This document shows, one piece after another, positions 1 through 11,959 of a stretch of 64,000 bases of DNA. Numbering within the stretch: position 1 is the stretch's first letter; each line of letters begins with the position of its first letter. The DNA comes from Torymus aiolomorphi (Eukaryota; Arthropoda; Insecta; Hymenoptera; Torymidae). The notes under the pieces were generated by a model that saw only the letters and a list, made by a program, of their open reading frames with translations, did not search any database and was not told the DNA's origin. Position numbers and translations under genes: made by a program. Where the stretch lies: contig CM070877.1 of the NCBI GenBank assembly GCA_036365515.1, positions 63,016,475 to 63,080,474 of the forward strand. Reading direction: 5' to 3'.

Positions 1-54
1 ATATATGTGTGCAATAACATATAACATATGTAGTATATTATACATACAACATAT

Positions 55-1599
55 ATAAAAAATTAACTTCGCGGGTAAAAAAATTTTATATATGATTATA
101 TCGACGCACCAGAAGAAGAACATTAATAAAAATTTGTCTTTCTGAAAAATCTGAATAAAAATTAGTCTTATTGAAAAATGTGAATAAAGATTTGTCTTAT
201 TGAAAAATATGAATAAAAATTTGTCTTATTGAAAAATATGAATCCAAATTTGTCTTACTGAAAAATATTAATAAAAATATGTCCTATTGAAAAATATGAA
301 TAAAAATTTGTCTTACTGAAAAACATGAATAAAAATTTGTCTGGCTGAAAAATATGAAAACAAATTTGTCGTGCTGAATAATATTAAAAAATAATTGGCT
401 GATGAAAAATATGAATAATTATTTGTCGGACGAAAAATGTGGAAAAAAAAATTTCGCCATGGAAAAAAATAAATAAAATTTTTTTACTAAAGATAAACAT
501 TAACATAGATTCGAAACTTCATTCGCGTTCCGTGTGGTACAGAAACTCCATGCGTATTTCGTGCGGTACAGAAACTCCATTCGCGTTCCGTATCTTCTTC
601 GTCGACTAATCATTTTTGTTAATGTTTGTCGTCAACGACACATTTTTATTCATGTTATTCGCCGCACGAAAAATCATTTATTTATGTTTCTCAAAAAGCT
701 AAATTTGTGATTTATGTTTTTCAGTCAGACAAATTTGATTTCATATTTTTCAGCAAGACAAATTTTTATTCATATTTTTCAGTAAGACAAATTTGTATTC
801 ATATTTTTCAATAACACAAATTTTTATTCATTTTTTTCAGTAGTACATATTTTTATTAATATTTTTCAGTAAGACAAATTTGTATTCATATTTTTCAATA
901 AGACAAATTTTTATTAATGTTCTTCTTCTGGTGCGTCGATATATAAGTTATATATAATTATATATGACTATATATAATTTATATATAGTCATATATGATC
1001 ATATATACGTATATATTGATTTTGACCTTATATCAGTCTATATGATTATATATATGAATACAAGTCCATATATATTTTTATACAGGCATATATGATCATA
1101 CATGACAATATATGACAGTTTCTGGGGTTGCAATTTTGAATTCTTATATATGATTTTATGGGACTATATACGACGATACATACACATATATAAATATATA
1201 TAGTCATATATAGTCATATATGAACAAATGTAATAATTATATATATGCTTATATTAAAATATATACGGACTTGTATTCATATAGATAATCATATAGACTG
1301 ATATAAGGTCAAAATCAATATATACGTATATATGATCATATATAACTATATTTATATCTCTGGCATGTTTTGACGAGCTATAAATATACGGAACGCATGT
1401 TTTGGCGAGTTTGTGATGCTTTTGACGAGCTCGTCATAACAGCAAAGATACCGGAGACCACTTTTGGCGAGTTTTATTAATACCTCAGCCCCACATACTT
1501 ATATATATATATATAAATTATATATAGTCATATATAATTATATATAACTTATATATAATCATATATAAAATTTTTTTACGCGGAAAGTTAATTTTTTAT
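55..1599. mobile_element. AT-rich palindromic element with nested inverted repeats
   Basis: The outer termini at 55-96 and 1558-1599 are near-perfect inverted repeats (core AACTTCGCGGGTAAAAAAAT on the left). Inside, arms at about 98-480 and 560-942 are also inverted and consist of a roughly 30-bp unit (AAATTTGTCTTATTGAAAAA plus about 10 nt) repeated about ten times on the left and about eight times, complemented, on the right. A third TATA-rich inverted pair lies at about 945-1075 and 1195-1355. The spacer at 500-600 holds three copies of a CATTCGCGTTCCGT-type unit. There is no coding potential beyond chance. It looks like a non-autonomous foldback-type element; the family is unknown. Confidence 0.6.
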
Positions 1600-2440
1600 G
1601 TGCCCACTGTGCGGCGACGGCTTCTTCTTCTTCTTCTCCGCTCGACTCCCGAGAGAGCCGCGCGGCGCGCTGTCAGTCGCGATACGTGCAAGCGCGCGAG
1701 ATTCAAATCTTGCGACGCTGTATGCGCTACTATTCTCCCTTTATTCATGCGCCCGTTACAGTAATTATCAGTTATTAATTACATTCATTTTTAATTTTCT
1801 GAATATTGAATAAAAACCACTCTCTTTATGTTTTTACACCAGAATCTGCAAATTTGTATTAGTTTTTATCGGACCATTTCAACCGGGTAATCTATTAGTA
1901 TGTGTGCATAAATTAGGTGACAGACAGTTTTGCAATGTATATTCCAATACTAAGACAAATACCGCTTAATTATTTATAAATAAAATGACTTTTTTGTTAG
2001 GACTACGCTTCATACAATTTGTATTGTGTGCATACTTAACTATTTGATCTACAATTTAATCTATAAATTATTGCAATCTATAATATATTTACTGTAAAAT
2101 ACATTTGTTCCCGTTTTCAATACTATCGTCCAGAGATAGATAAGTAACTCTCCCAAATCAACATTTGCTAAACATCACATCTTGTTTGATACACTGATAG
2201 AAACAAATATTTGAGCCAAATTCCTCTGACATAACTAATGTTAATACACGTAAGTAAAATAATTAAAAACATGATGATGTTATTAATAAGTACGTCATCA
2301 AATTTCAACTGTTTATAAAACATTTTATGAACTTTTCATTTTGTCAATATTTAATTTAACGTTTAATTTGCATATTTAGTCCATAGTTATTATTTCGTAT
2401 ATAATTTAAAACATCAAAAAAGTATTATAAACATTGATAA
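1600..2440. other. Unannotated AT-rich sequence
   Basis: A short GC-rich patch at about 1600-1720 with a (TTC)n run is followed by ordinary AT-rich DNA. I see no ORF, RNA gene or repeat boundary that I can support. Confidence 0.5.
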
Positions 2441-4397
2441 TCTTAGTATGATTATTGAAACTTTGAGAATACTGCTAATTCTTGTTTATTTGCTAGAGAA
2501 AATCCGATTTATAATAAAGCAGAAAATAATTTAAATATTTCTAGAAATAGAATTTTACGCTCTAATACTACTTATAAAAACATTGAGAATGATAAAAATA
2601 TTGTTTGCAATAAAAGTTTAAGATTTGATGTCACGGCCTGCCGTATCAACGGTAGCAGCGAGCGGTTATTATAGTTCACGCCCGCGAACGCAAGATGACG
2701 CGTCGATGAAGAATTCATGCTGCATCGACGTGATGACTACCAGACCCCGGCGAGCAAGCGGTAGCCATCTTACAGTTCGCTTGGCAAAAAGGAAGGACGC
2801 GCTCGAACTCGCTCCCAAAGTATTTCGTGATTCTTCTGCAAAAATAGTAGTTCTTTCGTCCGCTTGAAACCAAAAAGTGATAGTGCCGCTTACACGCAAT
2901 CTTTTTCAGTGTGTAACTGGCCTTGACATCTCCAAAGCCGACCTCCCCCCCCCCCCCCCCCCCGCAATACACGAAGGCTGACCCGGCAACCCCGCAGTCA
3001 AGAGGGAAGGACGCTAGATACCAGTCCAGCTAGACTGCGGAATAGTTTTCGCCTATTAAAATAAGCGTGCACGCATCTACCGCGCCGCGAAATAGTACCG
3101 CGTAACCGCTTGTCCAGGCTCGTTGTACCTGGACAACGGCTTCGAGTAGGCGCTTTAGTGCGGAGAGAGCAGGTGTACAGACAGCGAAGACCCCGGGCTC
3201 GCACACTACCAAGGTCGGACACAAGGTCGAACCACCGGCTATTTCAAAGGCGGTGAGTGCGCACAACAGGTGCGCACACGTGCAGCCCCTCCGTCTGCCC
3301 TCTCTCGCACTTATACGTGTATGCGTCGCGCGGCGATCGCGACCGCTCTCTCACTTCGTCGCTTTACTCGGCGAGCACGCGTGTAGGATATCGTACACGT
3401 GAGGCGTATTATACCTTACGTGCGCGGCATAAATTACCGCGAGCGTGACGTCAGCCTTCGAAACAGCTGACGTCTGAGATAACGTGCTGGGTAATCGTTT
3501 AGGTAGGAAATACGCGATATTAAAACCGATCAAATCTACTTCATTTATTATACAACTTTTTACTAAATCTAAGCCTCTTATTTAATAAACAATAGTCTTT
3601 TATTATTAACTTCAACTGCTCGAGTTATCATTTCGCGACCTTAGTCATTTCCCGTTTCTCGCCGCCTCCACGGACGTTACGTTAGAGAGAAGGTATCGTT
3701 TTACATCTGAGCAGCTGGCACACGAACCAGGGACCTGGTAAGGAGTTCGAGTCCCTGGCACAAATAAAGGACGATTCTCCAACTGGCGTGTTGTACGGTA
3801 AGTAATCAAATTAGGTTTAGCATTGCAAGACGTTGTAGCGTCTGCTGCCTAATCTGGCTATTGGGTCTCCGAGAGTTGGACCGAAGGACCCGGAATTGAA
3901 CCGCTAAGACGTGCTGGTGAAACGCGTCTTAGCCATAATAACAACCCCGTGACGCTGATCATAATTATAAGAATAAAGAAAACAAACTAAATATTATTCG
4001 TAACAAAAAATTAAGACTTTCTCCTACACATAAAAATAACGAAAATATTTGAAACACTAATCGGAATTATTTTCTAAGATCTAATAGTGATTATTATAAT
4101 CATGAAAAGAATATGAACAATGAACTAATTATAAAATTAAGATCAAATAAAGATATCAAAAACAGAGAAATTCAAAAAAATAAAATTCGTATTAGATCTA
4201 TACGACGTTATCCAATTTACAGACATAATGAAAAGATCAAAAATCAAGAAAGAATTCGCTTAAAAAGAGAAGATAACGAATTTATAAAATATGAAAAAAT
4301 TAAAGATCTTAGCAGAAAGAAATTGTTAGGATTACAAGAACTATTCCGATTTAAAGAAAATTATAATAATAATAATATAATAATAATAATAATATAA
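2440..4397 (+). pseudogene. Asn/Lys/Arg-rich coding remnant split by an insertion
   Basis: Segments 2440-2625 and 3965-4397 both translate on the plus strand into similar Asn/Lys/Arg-rich peptides with a loosely repeated pattern of the type NI-RN-LRS (for example NISRNRILRSNTTY before the interruption and NTNRNYFLRSNSDYYN after it). The longest open piece is 4113-4397 (94 residues, highly basic), running into an (ATA)n tract. The interrupting DNA at 2627-3960 is much richer in GC and looks like an inserted LTR. I do not recognise the protein; a degenerate transposon ORF is the likeliest explanation. At least one stop codon breaks the frame. Confidence 0.3.
2629..3954. mobile_element. Candidate solo LTR (TGTCACGG...CCGTGACG)
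   Basis: A GC-rich block of about 1.3 kb sits abruptly inside AT-rich sequence. It begins TGTCACGG and ends CCCCGTGACG, short inverted termini of the kind found at the ends of insect Ty3-like LTRs. It contains a C17-type homopolymer near 2945-2962 and an AATAAAGG at about 3764. No internal coding region is present, so it would be a solo LTR. A clear target duplication is not seen (TGA is present at both flanks only), so the exact ends are uncertain. Confidence 0.35.
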
Positions 4398-4810
4398 TAA
4401 TAATAATATAATAATAATAATAATATAATAATAATAATAATAATAAATTTATTTCGGTAAGTCCGAAAACATAGACTACAAGATCATTACATAGTATATA
4501 TAAATACAAGATACATGTGCGCAGTACAAAAATATAATACGATCAAAGATATATAAAAAGAAATAACTAAATAAATAAAATAGCTCTTAGTTTTAAAGAT
4601 TCTAATTATCACAGCATTTAGTTACTAATTACTACATATTAAAGTAATAAATATCACAGATTTTCTCAAATAAGTATATAGTACTTCGTCAGGATAAGTA
4701 GACAATGTCAAGTCTGCAGAATGACTAGAGATGTCAGTCTACTTAATCTAAAATAAGTAAATAGTTTTTGAGAGCGCTTTTAAAACGAGACAACGACGGA
4801 AGGTACTTAA

Positions 4811-6335
4811 AACCCTTTAACGCTCAAATGCACTGTGAATATACTCTCATGTTCGGGATCATAATAATCATAGAAAAAGTATTGAAAATTATCTCGTAAT
4901 TACATGTCTTTATGTTTTCGATGTCGCTCTTTCGAATGGTGCAGTCAGAATTTTCGAAAAAGATTGTTTAACTATTGTTTTTTAACAAAAACCGTACAAA
5001 AATACAGATTTTTTCGAACAAAAATTTTTTAAATTACGATTGAAATAGTGTTATCGGCATTTTCATAACTGCAGAGTCATAACAAACGTGCACTCGAGAG
5101 TTGTACTTAAAGGATCACCAATCAGAATATTTTGATTTGACCTTTTCCAATGTCAAAATGACCCAAAATGGCTAAATTTATAGGGTCAAATTTCACTTCT
5201 CAGACTCGTTTCAGGATACAATATTGAAATGTATAATTTTGTAAAATCAGCGGTGATATAAAGGTTTTTGGGGTCACTGATCACGATCCCGATGTCAGAA
5301 TCACGAAATTTAAGATGGCCGATCCAATATGGCGCCCATTGAGAATGAAAACCACGACTTTCTGCTTATTTTGGAAAATCAGCGGTGATATAAGGGTTTT
5401 CGAGGTCGCTGATCACTATCCCGATGTCAAAATTATGAATAGTGAATATGAATATTATGTACAGTAATCAGCGACCTAGAAAAGGCTTATATCGCTACTA
5501 ATTGTCCAAAATATTCAGAAAGTCGTGGTTTTCATTCTGAATGGACGCCATATTAGATCCGCCATCTTGAATTTCGTGATTCTGACATCGGGATCGTGAT
5601 CAGCGACCCCAAAAACCCTTGTATCACCGCTGATTTTCCAAAATAAACAGAAAATCGTGGTTTTCATTCTGAATGGACGCCATATTGGATCGGCCATCTT
5701 GAATTTCGTGATTCTGACGTCGGGATCGTGATCAGCGACCGCGAAAACCCTTATATCACCGCTGATTTTCCAAAATAAACCAAAAGTCGTGGTTTTCATT
5801 CTGAATGGACACCATATTGGATCGGCCATCTTAAATTTCGTAATTCTGACATCGGAATCGTGATCAGTGATCCCAAAAACCTTTATATCAGCGCTGATTT
5901 TCCAAAATTATACATTTCAATATTGTATCCTGAAACGAGTCTGAGAAGTGAAATTTGACCCTACAAATTTAGCCATTTTGGGTCATTTTGACATTGGAAA
6001 AAGTCAAATCAAAATATTCTGATTGGTGATCCTTTAAGTACAACTTTCGGGTGCACGTTTGTCATGACTCTGCAGTTATGAAAATGCCGATAACACTATT
6101 TAAATCGTAATTTAAAAAATTTTTGTTCGAAAAAATCTGCATTTTTGTACGGTTTTTGTTAAAAAACAATAGTTAAACAATCTTTTTCGAAAATTCTGAC
6201 TGCACCATTCGAAAGAGCGACCTCGAAAACATAAAGACAAGTCATTACGAGATAATTTTCAATACTTTTTCTATGATTATTATGATCCCGAACATTAGGG
6301 TATATTCACAGTGCATTTGAGCGTTAAAGGGTTAA
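4811..6335. mobile_element. Non-autonomous TTAA inverted-repeat element
   Basis: Two arms of about 450 bp (4811 to about 5265, and about 5880 to 6335) are near-perfect inverted repeats starting AACCCTTTAACGCTC. TTAA at 4807-4810 and 6336-6339 flanks the element, and excising it with one TTAA restores the LINE reading frame around it. TTAA target choice and a CCCTTT terminus are known for piggyBac-type elements. The core (5265-5880) contains about five copies of a 132-bp repeat related to the satellite elsewhere in the window. There is no transposase. Confidence 0.75.
5255..5890. repeat. 132-bp tandem repeat (MADPIW variant)
   Basis: About five units, plus-oriented at 5265-5440 and minus-oriented at 5500-5890, each containing an AAGATGGCCGATCCAATATGG-like core. 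On the minus strand 5829-5515 is open for 104 residues and shows a 44-residue period with the core TKFKMADPIWRPFRMKTT. The unit is related to the 123-bp satellite at 49.8-51.9 kb but is nine bases longer. The open frame follows from a period divisible by three; whether it is ever translated is unknown. Confidence 0.7.
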
Positions 6336-6679
6336 TTAATTTCTGCTGGAAGGGAATTCCACAGATGGACTCCTTGGGTCAGGAAGGACTTGCTACCAAA
6401 CTTGGTGTATACCCGTGGAATCTCAAGGTCTCCAGTAACTTTCCTTGCCGGGCGCTTGGACTGTCGCTTAGTGAACATTTTAATGAGGTAAGACGGACTA
6501 TGAAAAATTGAAAACTTTGTAAAGAAGAGTACGAGTGAAGTACACACTTCTATAATAATAAAATTCATCAAAATTTAAAAAATAATATAAATTACGAATC
6601 AAATACTATAATATATAAATTAATTGTGATGAAAAAAATGGTTCAGACTTTCCTTGTATTTGCTGTCATAATATATTTT

Positions 6680-6935
6680 TTTTTCAACTTCGAATATCGC
6701 TGTATACCAATTTTGAGCACAATTTCAGCTTTTTTCGAAATTTTTACCGCCATATTGAATCCGCCATTTCGAATTTCTGAAGCCTACTAGCAAAATTTAG
6801 ATCAGCGACCTCGAAAATCTCTATATACCAATTTTCAACAAAATCTAAGCTGTTTTCGAACTTTTAACGGCCATATTGGATCCGCTATTTTAAAATTCGG
6901 AAGTCTTATAGCAAGATTGTCATAAGCGACCCTTT
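6680..6935 (-). repeat. Two decayed 123-bp satellite units
   Basis: Two minus-oriented units related to the array at 49.8-51.9 kb, recognised by GCCATATTGGATCCGC, AATTTTCAACAAAATCTAAGC and TCAGCGACCTCGAAAA blocks. Confidence 0.7.
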
Positions 6936-6944
6936 TAGATGACA

Positions 6945-7860
6945 AAAGAGGAAATACGAAATTATTAAGTGATACGCTAAATCAAGTAAAACTGGTTTAT
7001 GAAAACGATGATAACAGTAGAATTATACCAGATTATAAAGATAATAAATGTATAAAAAATGAAGATGGACCGAAGAGCTACATTCAAAAAAGACTTGTTT
7101 TGGACAATCTGAGAGAATTATAGTTAAAATATAAAGAAATCCGAATTCGAAAATTGGTTTCACTAACTTTGATGAATATCGTCCTCAATATTGTGTTTTA
7201 GCTGGTGCTAATGGTACTCATTCAGTCTGTGCATGCATTTACCATAAAAAGTCAAACTCCTGTTAGGTAGTTTAAAAAAGACAGGAGTTCTTTTTGATAA
7301 AACGAATACTTACAAGGATTATAAAGCTAAAATAGTTTGTGAAAATTCAATGATAAAGTGTTATTTAAATGAGTGCCAAATTTGTCCTGGTGTTGTATCG
7401 CTAAAAAAAGATTGTGAATAATTTCTCGAGTGTTCTGACGTTAATGAAATTAAGAATCAAATATGAGAAACGACTGATAGATCGACATTACAAACTCAAA
7501 CTCTTTTTAATTCAAAATTTATTGACATCTTCTTTCCTCTTTTACATAAATTCATAACTCATTTCTTCATTTCCAAACAGCAATTTTTGTATTTTCAAAG
7601 CTTGAGGAAATCCTTATCAAAAGGAGAATTTTTAATATCGTTATATTTTTCAGAAAACTATGCCTTTATTGCCCAAGATGCAGCCCAATCATTCCCCAGC
7701 AACAATAATCAATGCAGTTTGGCAACTATCGTCGTTTATTATAAAGGATCAGACTTAAAAATCGAACCCAAAAGCATAGTATTTACAATACATAGTTTTT
7801 ACATAGTAAAAAGAACAGCACCATTACAAAAAGGAAGACAAAATCTATCAATATATGTAT
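6945..7860 (+). pseudogene. Decayed transposase, relative of the 46-48 kb element
   Basis: The plus strand carries, in several frames, the same motif order as the minus-strand transposase at 46136-47907: SYIQKRLVLDNLREL, then CVLAGANGTHSVCACIYH (about 7192-7245), then SENYAFIAQDAAQSFPSNNN and QCSL (about 7650-7720) followed by YYKGSDLK. The last part is an open frame from 7587 to 7862. Frameshifts and stops separate the blocks, and the C-terminal third with the DGAKQYFKN region is missing. This is a fossil second copy, diverged from the first. Confidence 0.65.
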
Positions 7861-7952
7861 GATTTTGTGCGAGTTGAAAAGAGTGCATTTTACGCGAAAA
7901 AGGCACCGCGCGCGCTCGCTGGCCGGTTTCTGGCGGACGCCTCATATACATG

Positions 7953-8438
7953 AAAAACCACATTTTAACACCCCCTGGCTCCTCTATTTTGATTTGTAAC
8001 CACTGGATTGAAGTATCAATTTTTCCATATGACCTCAGGGCATGTAGCGCTGCACTGGAATGCCTCGATCAAATGGGCTCAAAGGTGGAGATCTTCTTTA
8101 TATGTACGCTGCTTAACTGAAGCAGATGTTAAGCAAGTTGAATTCTTCCATTAATATAAATCTTTGACTAATTTTTTCATGATTTTTCAAAATTTGTTCA
8201 CATATTTCTATATGTAAAAATTGATTTGGGGTCTATTTTAAAAATCTACTTCACTTAAACAGTATAGATACTTATAAAGAAGATCTCCATCAAATTTGAG
8301 CTCATTTGGTTAAGGCATTCCAGTGCAGCGCTACGTGCCCTGAGGTGATATGCAAAAATTGATACTTCAATCCAGTGGTTATTACAGACTCATAAATCAA
8401 AATAGAGTAGCCACGGATGTGTTAAAATGTGTTTTTTT
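7953..8438. mobile_element. Palindromic MITE, about 486 bp
   Basis: The left arm (about 7953-8110) and right arm (about 8270-8438) are inverted repeats, sharing the blocks ACCACTGGATTGAAGTATCA, GGCATTCCAGTGCAGCGCTA (right arm, with its complement on the left) and AAATCAAAATAGAG. The spacer of about 160 bp is AT-rich and has no ORF. No clear target duplication is seen. Confidence 0.65.
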
Positions 8439-8530
8439 AAATATTTTTTTGAGGTATAAAGTTGTTTTTATATAGAATTGAAATAATAATGATCTGATTA
8501 ATTATACTAATCTCTATTTTCGCAGGCTTT

Positions 8531-8610
8531 AACCTAGACCCCCTTAACTCTGGCTATTGTAATTCTGTCTCAAATTTTGACGAAAATCGTAACGAACCAT
8601 CTGGTGATTA
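8531..8610 (+). other. Exon-like segment with 3' splice site
   Basis: A pyrimidine-rich tract ending TTTTCGCAG is followed by an open frame reading FNLDPLNSGYCNSVSNFDEN and on into the adjacent Helitron-like 5' end. The peptide is not recognised. It may be a host exon that received the insertion at 8611, or chance. Confidence 0.25.
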
Positions 8611-8832
8611 TCAAGGAATGCGGGAGCGTTCCGAAGGCAAGTATCTGTCCAATGTAGAACAGCCTGAGGGTCGACCGCGCTACATATACTTTGAAATGGG
8701 TGCCCGAGAAATTGAAAGATTTTATACAATTTTCAAGACTTTTATATTAACTAAAAAAAAATAACAACATGTGTATTATTGTTATACTATGTTGCACAAA
8801 AAGTTTCATGTAAAAATATGTTCTCATATTAA

Positions 8833-9506
8833 GGGGGCTAGACACCTTTTTTCTCTGAAATAAGAAGTCACATTTTAATACATAAATGTAAACTAATTAT
8901 TTCATACTTTTTACATATAAAAGTGGGTATATTTACCTTACCTTAAAACTTTCTCCGATGGGTCTTTTATATGGTCCAGAACCATAGTCATCGATGAAAC
9001 AAGTTTTTTCACTAACCGTAAGCTTTGAAATTTTCCTGTGAATGGATTGACTCCAGATTTGAACTAAATTACTCCTGAATAGTATAATTCTCATATGAGT
9101 GTAGGGATTTTTGATCTAATGAGAAAAAAAAATTGTGCTGTTTTTCAAGAGTTTTTTTTATTTTTTTAAATTTTTTATATTTTTTCATAATTTTTCTGAT
9201 GTAAAAATTTTTTCCGACATTTAATCCTAAATCCCTACACTCATATGAGAATTATACTATTCAGGAGTAATTTAGTTCAAATCTGGAGTCAATCCATCCA
9301 CAGGAAAATTTCAAAGCTTACGGTTAGTGAAAAAACTTGTTTCATCGATGACTATGGTTCTGGACCATATAAAAGGACCATCGGAGAAAGTTTTAAGGGA
9401 AGGTACATATACCCACTTTTATATGTAAAAAGTATGAAATAATTAGTTTACATTTATGTATTAAAATGTGACTACTTATTTCAGAGAAAAAAGGTGTCTA
9501 GCCCCC
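8833..9506. mobile_element. TTAA-flanked palindromic MITE
   Basis: Arms of about 310 bp begin GGGGGCTAGACACC and are inverted around a short AT-rich core near 9165. TTAA flanks both ends (8829-8832 and 9507-9510). The homologous site in copy 2 of the host element (about 24060-24075) lacks it and reads ATATGAAAGATATT, which matches the reconstructed empty site with one substitution. There is no coding capacity, despite an open frame at 9245-9442 that only reflects arm sequence. Confidence 0.8.
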
Positions 9507-9609
9507 TTAAAGATATTAAATAGTGAAAAATTTTATGTCTGTTCCGATCTTTTCTAAAATTCTTCATGTTTTCCATAAGATTCCACTTCCGGTATACGTT
9601 TTCTTCCCA

Positions 9610-9616
9610 CTTCCGG

Positions 9617-9650
<34 letters not shown>
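9610..9650. repeat. (TA)n microsatellite
   Basis: About 16-20 TA units directly left of the next MITE. Confidence 0.95.
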
Positions 9651-9652
<2 letters not shown>

Positions 9653-9823
9653 GTGAATGTACATAAGCGCCGCGATGCGCTGCGCCGTCTTACGCCGCGC
9701 TGCGCTGCGCGGTTCTATGCTTATGCTGGTCCATAGTTCTGTTTCTATATTCCATTGTTAATGGTACAATTCTATAGATCTATGTCGTACATCTATCATT
9801 TTCATGGTCATGATCATGATTGA

Positions 9824-9864
<41 letters not shown>

Positions 9865-10344
9865 TCATAGTGCTTATAGCACTTTATTTAAATATTTTGC
9901 ATTAAAGGATCATGAAGAGTTTTATAGATTTATTAACATGAGTTTTAATCAATTTCATCATTTATTTGATCTGGTTAAAGGACATCCCATTATCGCCTAA
10001 TTCCATCTTATTCATCAATAGTTGCATCTTCCAATGTTCTGATCAATTTTATAATTCATAGTATATCATATCAATTGGGTCTTGTGTTTTCTTTCTCGGC
10101 TTAAAATACTTTTTTCTTGAACTGTCCGTTATCTAAACTATTCCTTCATTTATTTAACTTTTCATTTTGGAACATATACACATCGTCCGTGATTTATAAA
10201 TATCATAGACATGCAACTGCTCATATTTTTGTAAGAATATACGAATGGAACGGAACGGCAGAGCTAAGCTTCAGCGCAGTGGCAGCACGGCGCAGCACGG
10301 CGCGGCGCAGCGCAGCGCAGCGCGGCGCTTATGTACATTCACCC
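9651..10344. mobile_element. PIF/Harbinger-like MITE with GC-rich termini
   Basis: The ends are inverted: GGGTGAATGTACATAAGCGC at 9651 and its complement ending at 10344, followed inward by CGCTGCGC-type repeats. A poly(A) of about 30 is at 9828-9860. At 9895-9990 a degenerate peptide (HEEFYRFINMSFNQFHHLFD, in a broken frame) resembles the N-terminal part of Harbinger transposases. It lies in TA-rich DNA. The superfamily call rests on that short resemblance and the GCGC-rich terminal pattern. Confidence 0.5.
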
Positions 10345-10387
10345 TATTATTATCCGTATACTTTATCGTCTGGGCGATCGACCTAAC

Positions 10388-10540
<153 letters not shown>

Positions 10541-10799
10541 TTAGTACATATACACACCCGTATCTGGTCGACGCCTAACCTTACATATAACATGCCAGTA
10601 TTTTTATATACAAATGTTATCATTTAGTGAGTTAGTTAATAATAATATATTTCAATGATCTCAAGAAATCAACTAATTATGAGAAGAATTATGTGTATCA
10701 ATCAACGGGGAAAATAACTTTTATTAGTTAGATAAGTACTTATTATATATATACATACAGATACAATATATACAGATTATTTCATTTTGGGTGAATTGG

Positions 10800-11390
10800 A
10801 ATGGATTTGATTGGAAAAATATAACCTATATAAGCAGCTGTGAATATCAATGGGCAATAGCAATATGTTATAATCAGATAAGTAGCAAACTTTTATTATA
10901 AAGTTATAAATCAATAAAGTTTATAATAAGTATTGTTACTTTGTGAAATCTTGTTTTTATTTTTACAGAGTTTATCACAAAATGTAAAGATTATTACCAA
11001 GTAAATCGATCACTGTTAAAAAATAGTTTTTAAGAAAGAAGAGTTCATTAATTATTATTAATTATTCAAGTTCATCGAAAAAGTAGAGTAGGCTAACCGA
11101 ATCTTCTGTATGTCCATGAGTCTCAAGAAATTATTAAATCTTCAAGTGGATTGGAAAATAACCTATGTAAGCAGCTGTGAATATCAATGGGCAATAGCAA
11201 TATATTATAATCAGATAAGTAGCAAACTTTTATTATCAAGTTATAAATCAATAAAGTTTATAATAAGTATTATTACATTGTGAAATCTTGTTTTTATTTT
11301 TACAGAGTATATCAGAAAATATAAGGATATTACCAGGTAAATAAATAACTGTTAAAAAATATTTTTTAACAAAGAAGAATTCATTAATTA
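10800..11390 (+). repeat. Tandem duplication, about 335 bp, within copy 1
   Basis: The block GCAGCTGTGAATATCAATGG onward occurs at about 10831 and about 11171, each continuing through a TTTTTATTTTTACAG/A boundary and an ATTACCA-GGTAAAT stretch that together look like a very short exon between splice sites. Copy 2 at 24.6 kb has only one, more diverged version. Confidence 0.6.
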
Positions 11391-11462
11391 TTATCTTACA
11401 GATATTATACCAGAAGATTTTTTTCGACTCATTTTGGAAATATGGAGATATATGTAATATAG

Positions 11463-11733
11463 CCAATAATGTTGAGGAGTTCTAATTGTGTACTGTCTGA
11501 AAAATCTAATTTTGAATTAGCAAAAATGAACGAGTGCCCTCATGACACTGGTGGTTATTTTATTATTAATGGACAAGAAAAAGTTATTTTAATACAAGAA
11601 CAGACGCTTAAGAATAGAATAATTTATATTAAAGAAGAAAGTAAGAATATAGTACTACTCAAGAAAGAAAAACCAAACCAATATTATTATGGAAGAGCAG
11701 GCAAATACTATTTACGACACAATATTTTTCAAG
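11463..11733 (+). pseudogene. Captured exon of RNA polymerase III subunit RPC2 (POLR3B)
   Basis: The translation [40 protein letters not shown] and [13 protein letters not shown] matches the conserved segment of the second-largest RNA polymerase III subunit (family pattern [34 protein letters not shown]). The block ends [13 protein letters not shown], also as in RPC2. An AG lies exactly before CCA-ATA-ATG (PIM), with a stop codon just upstream in frame, so a 3' splice site is preserved. The other end has CAAG before a would-be donor (GTGTAT in copy 2, ATGTAT here). The fragment therefore came from genomic DNA including intron edges, not from mRNA. It is about 90 of the roughly 1,100 residues of RPC2, open to 11753, with no partner exons here. 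It is almost certainly a transposon-captured fragment and not a working gene. Confidence 0.8.
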
Positions 11734-11959
11734 ATGTATCTATATATTCTTAACATGAAAATTTTTTATATGAGATATAATTTTAGAAGAATGTGAAAAA
11801 TTTGTCTTCATATTTGACAGGGCAAATAGAGTACGTGGGTGTCAATGAAGAAAACGACAATTTCATTGCTTTCAATGAATCACACATAAAACAAAAAACA
11901 ACTAAGATGTTTATTTAGACAGTAGTGGACTCAAAGTACGAAAGAAGTATTATGTTTTG

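Larger units (their letters stand above)
4365..6590 (-). pseudogene. 5'-truncated LINE reverse-transcriptase tail, split by an insertion
   Basis: On the minus strand, about 6590-6336 encodes the end of a LINE RT with the typical motif SFLTQGVHLWNSLPAEI. The reading frame resumes on the other side of an inserted element at about 4810-4735 with YLPSLSRFKSALKNYL, the usual C-terminal tail of such proteins, followed by a stop. Below that lies a 3' UTR with an AATAAA-like signal (about 4445) and a (TTA)n tail at 4365-4447, as in CR1- or I-like LINEs. The element is therefore 5'-truncated and dead. The family-level assignment is from motif resemblance only. Confidence 0.7.

Noticed and set aside
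120..930. Evenly spaced 30-bp repeats considered as a CRISPR array
   Set aside because: Units are contiguous and AT-rich, without unique spacers, and form an inverted pair.
7587..7862. 91-residue ORF as an independent gene
   Set aside because: Its sequence is the middle of the decayed transposase and lacks the rest.
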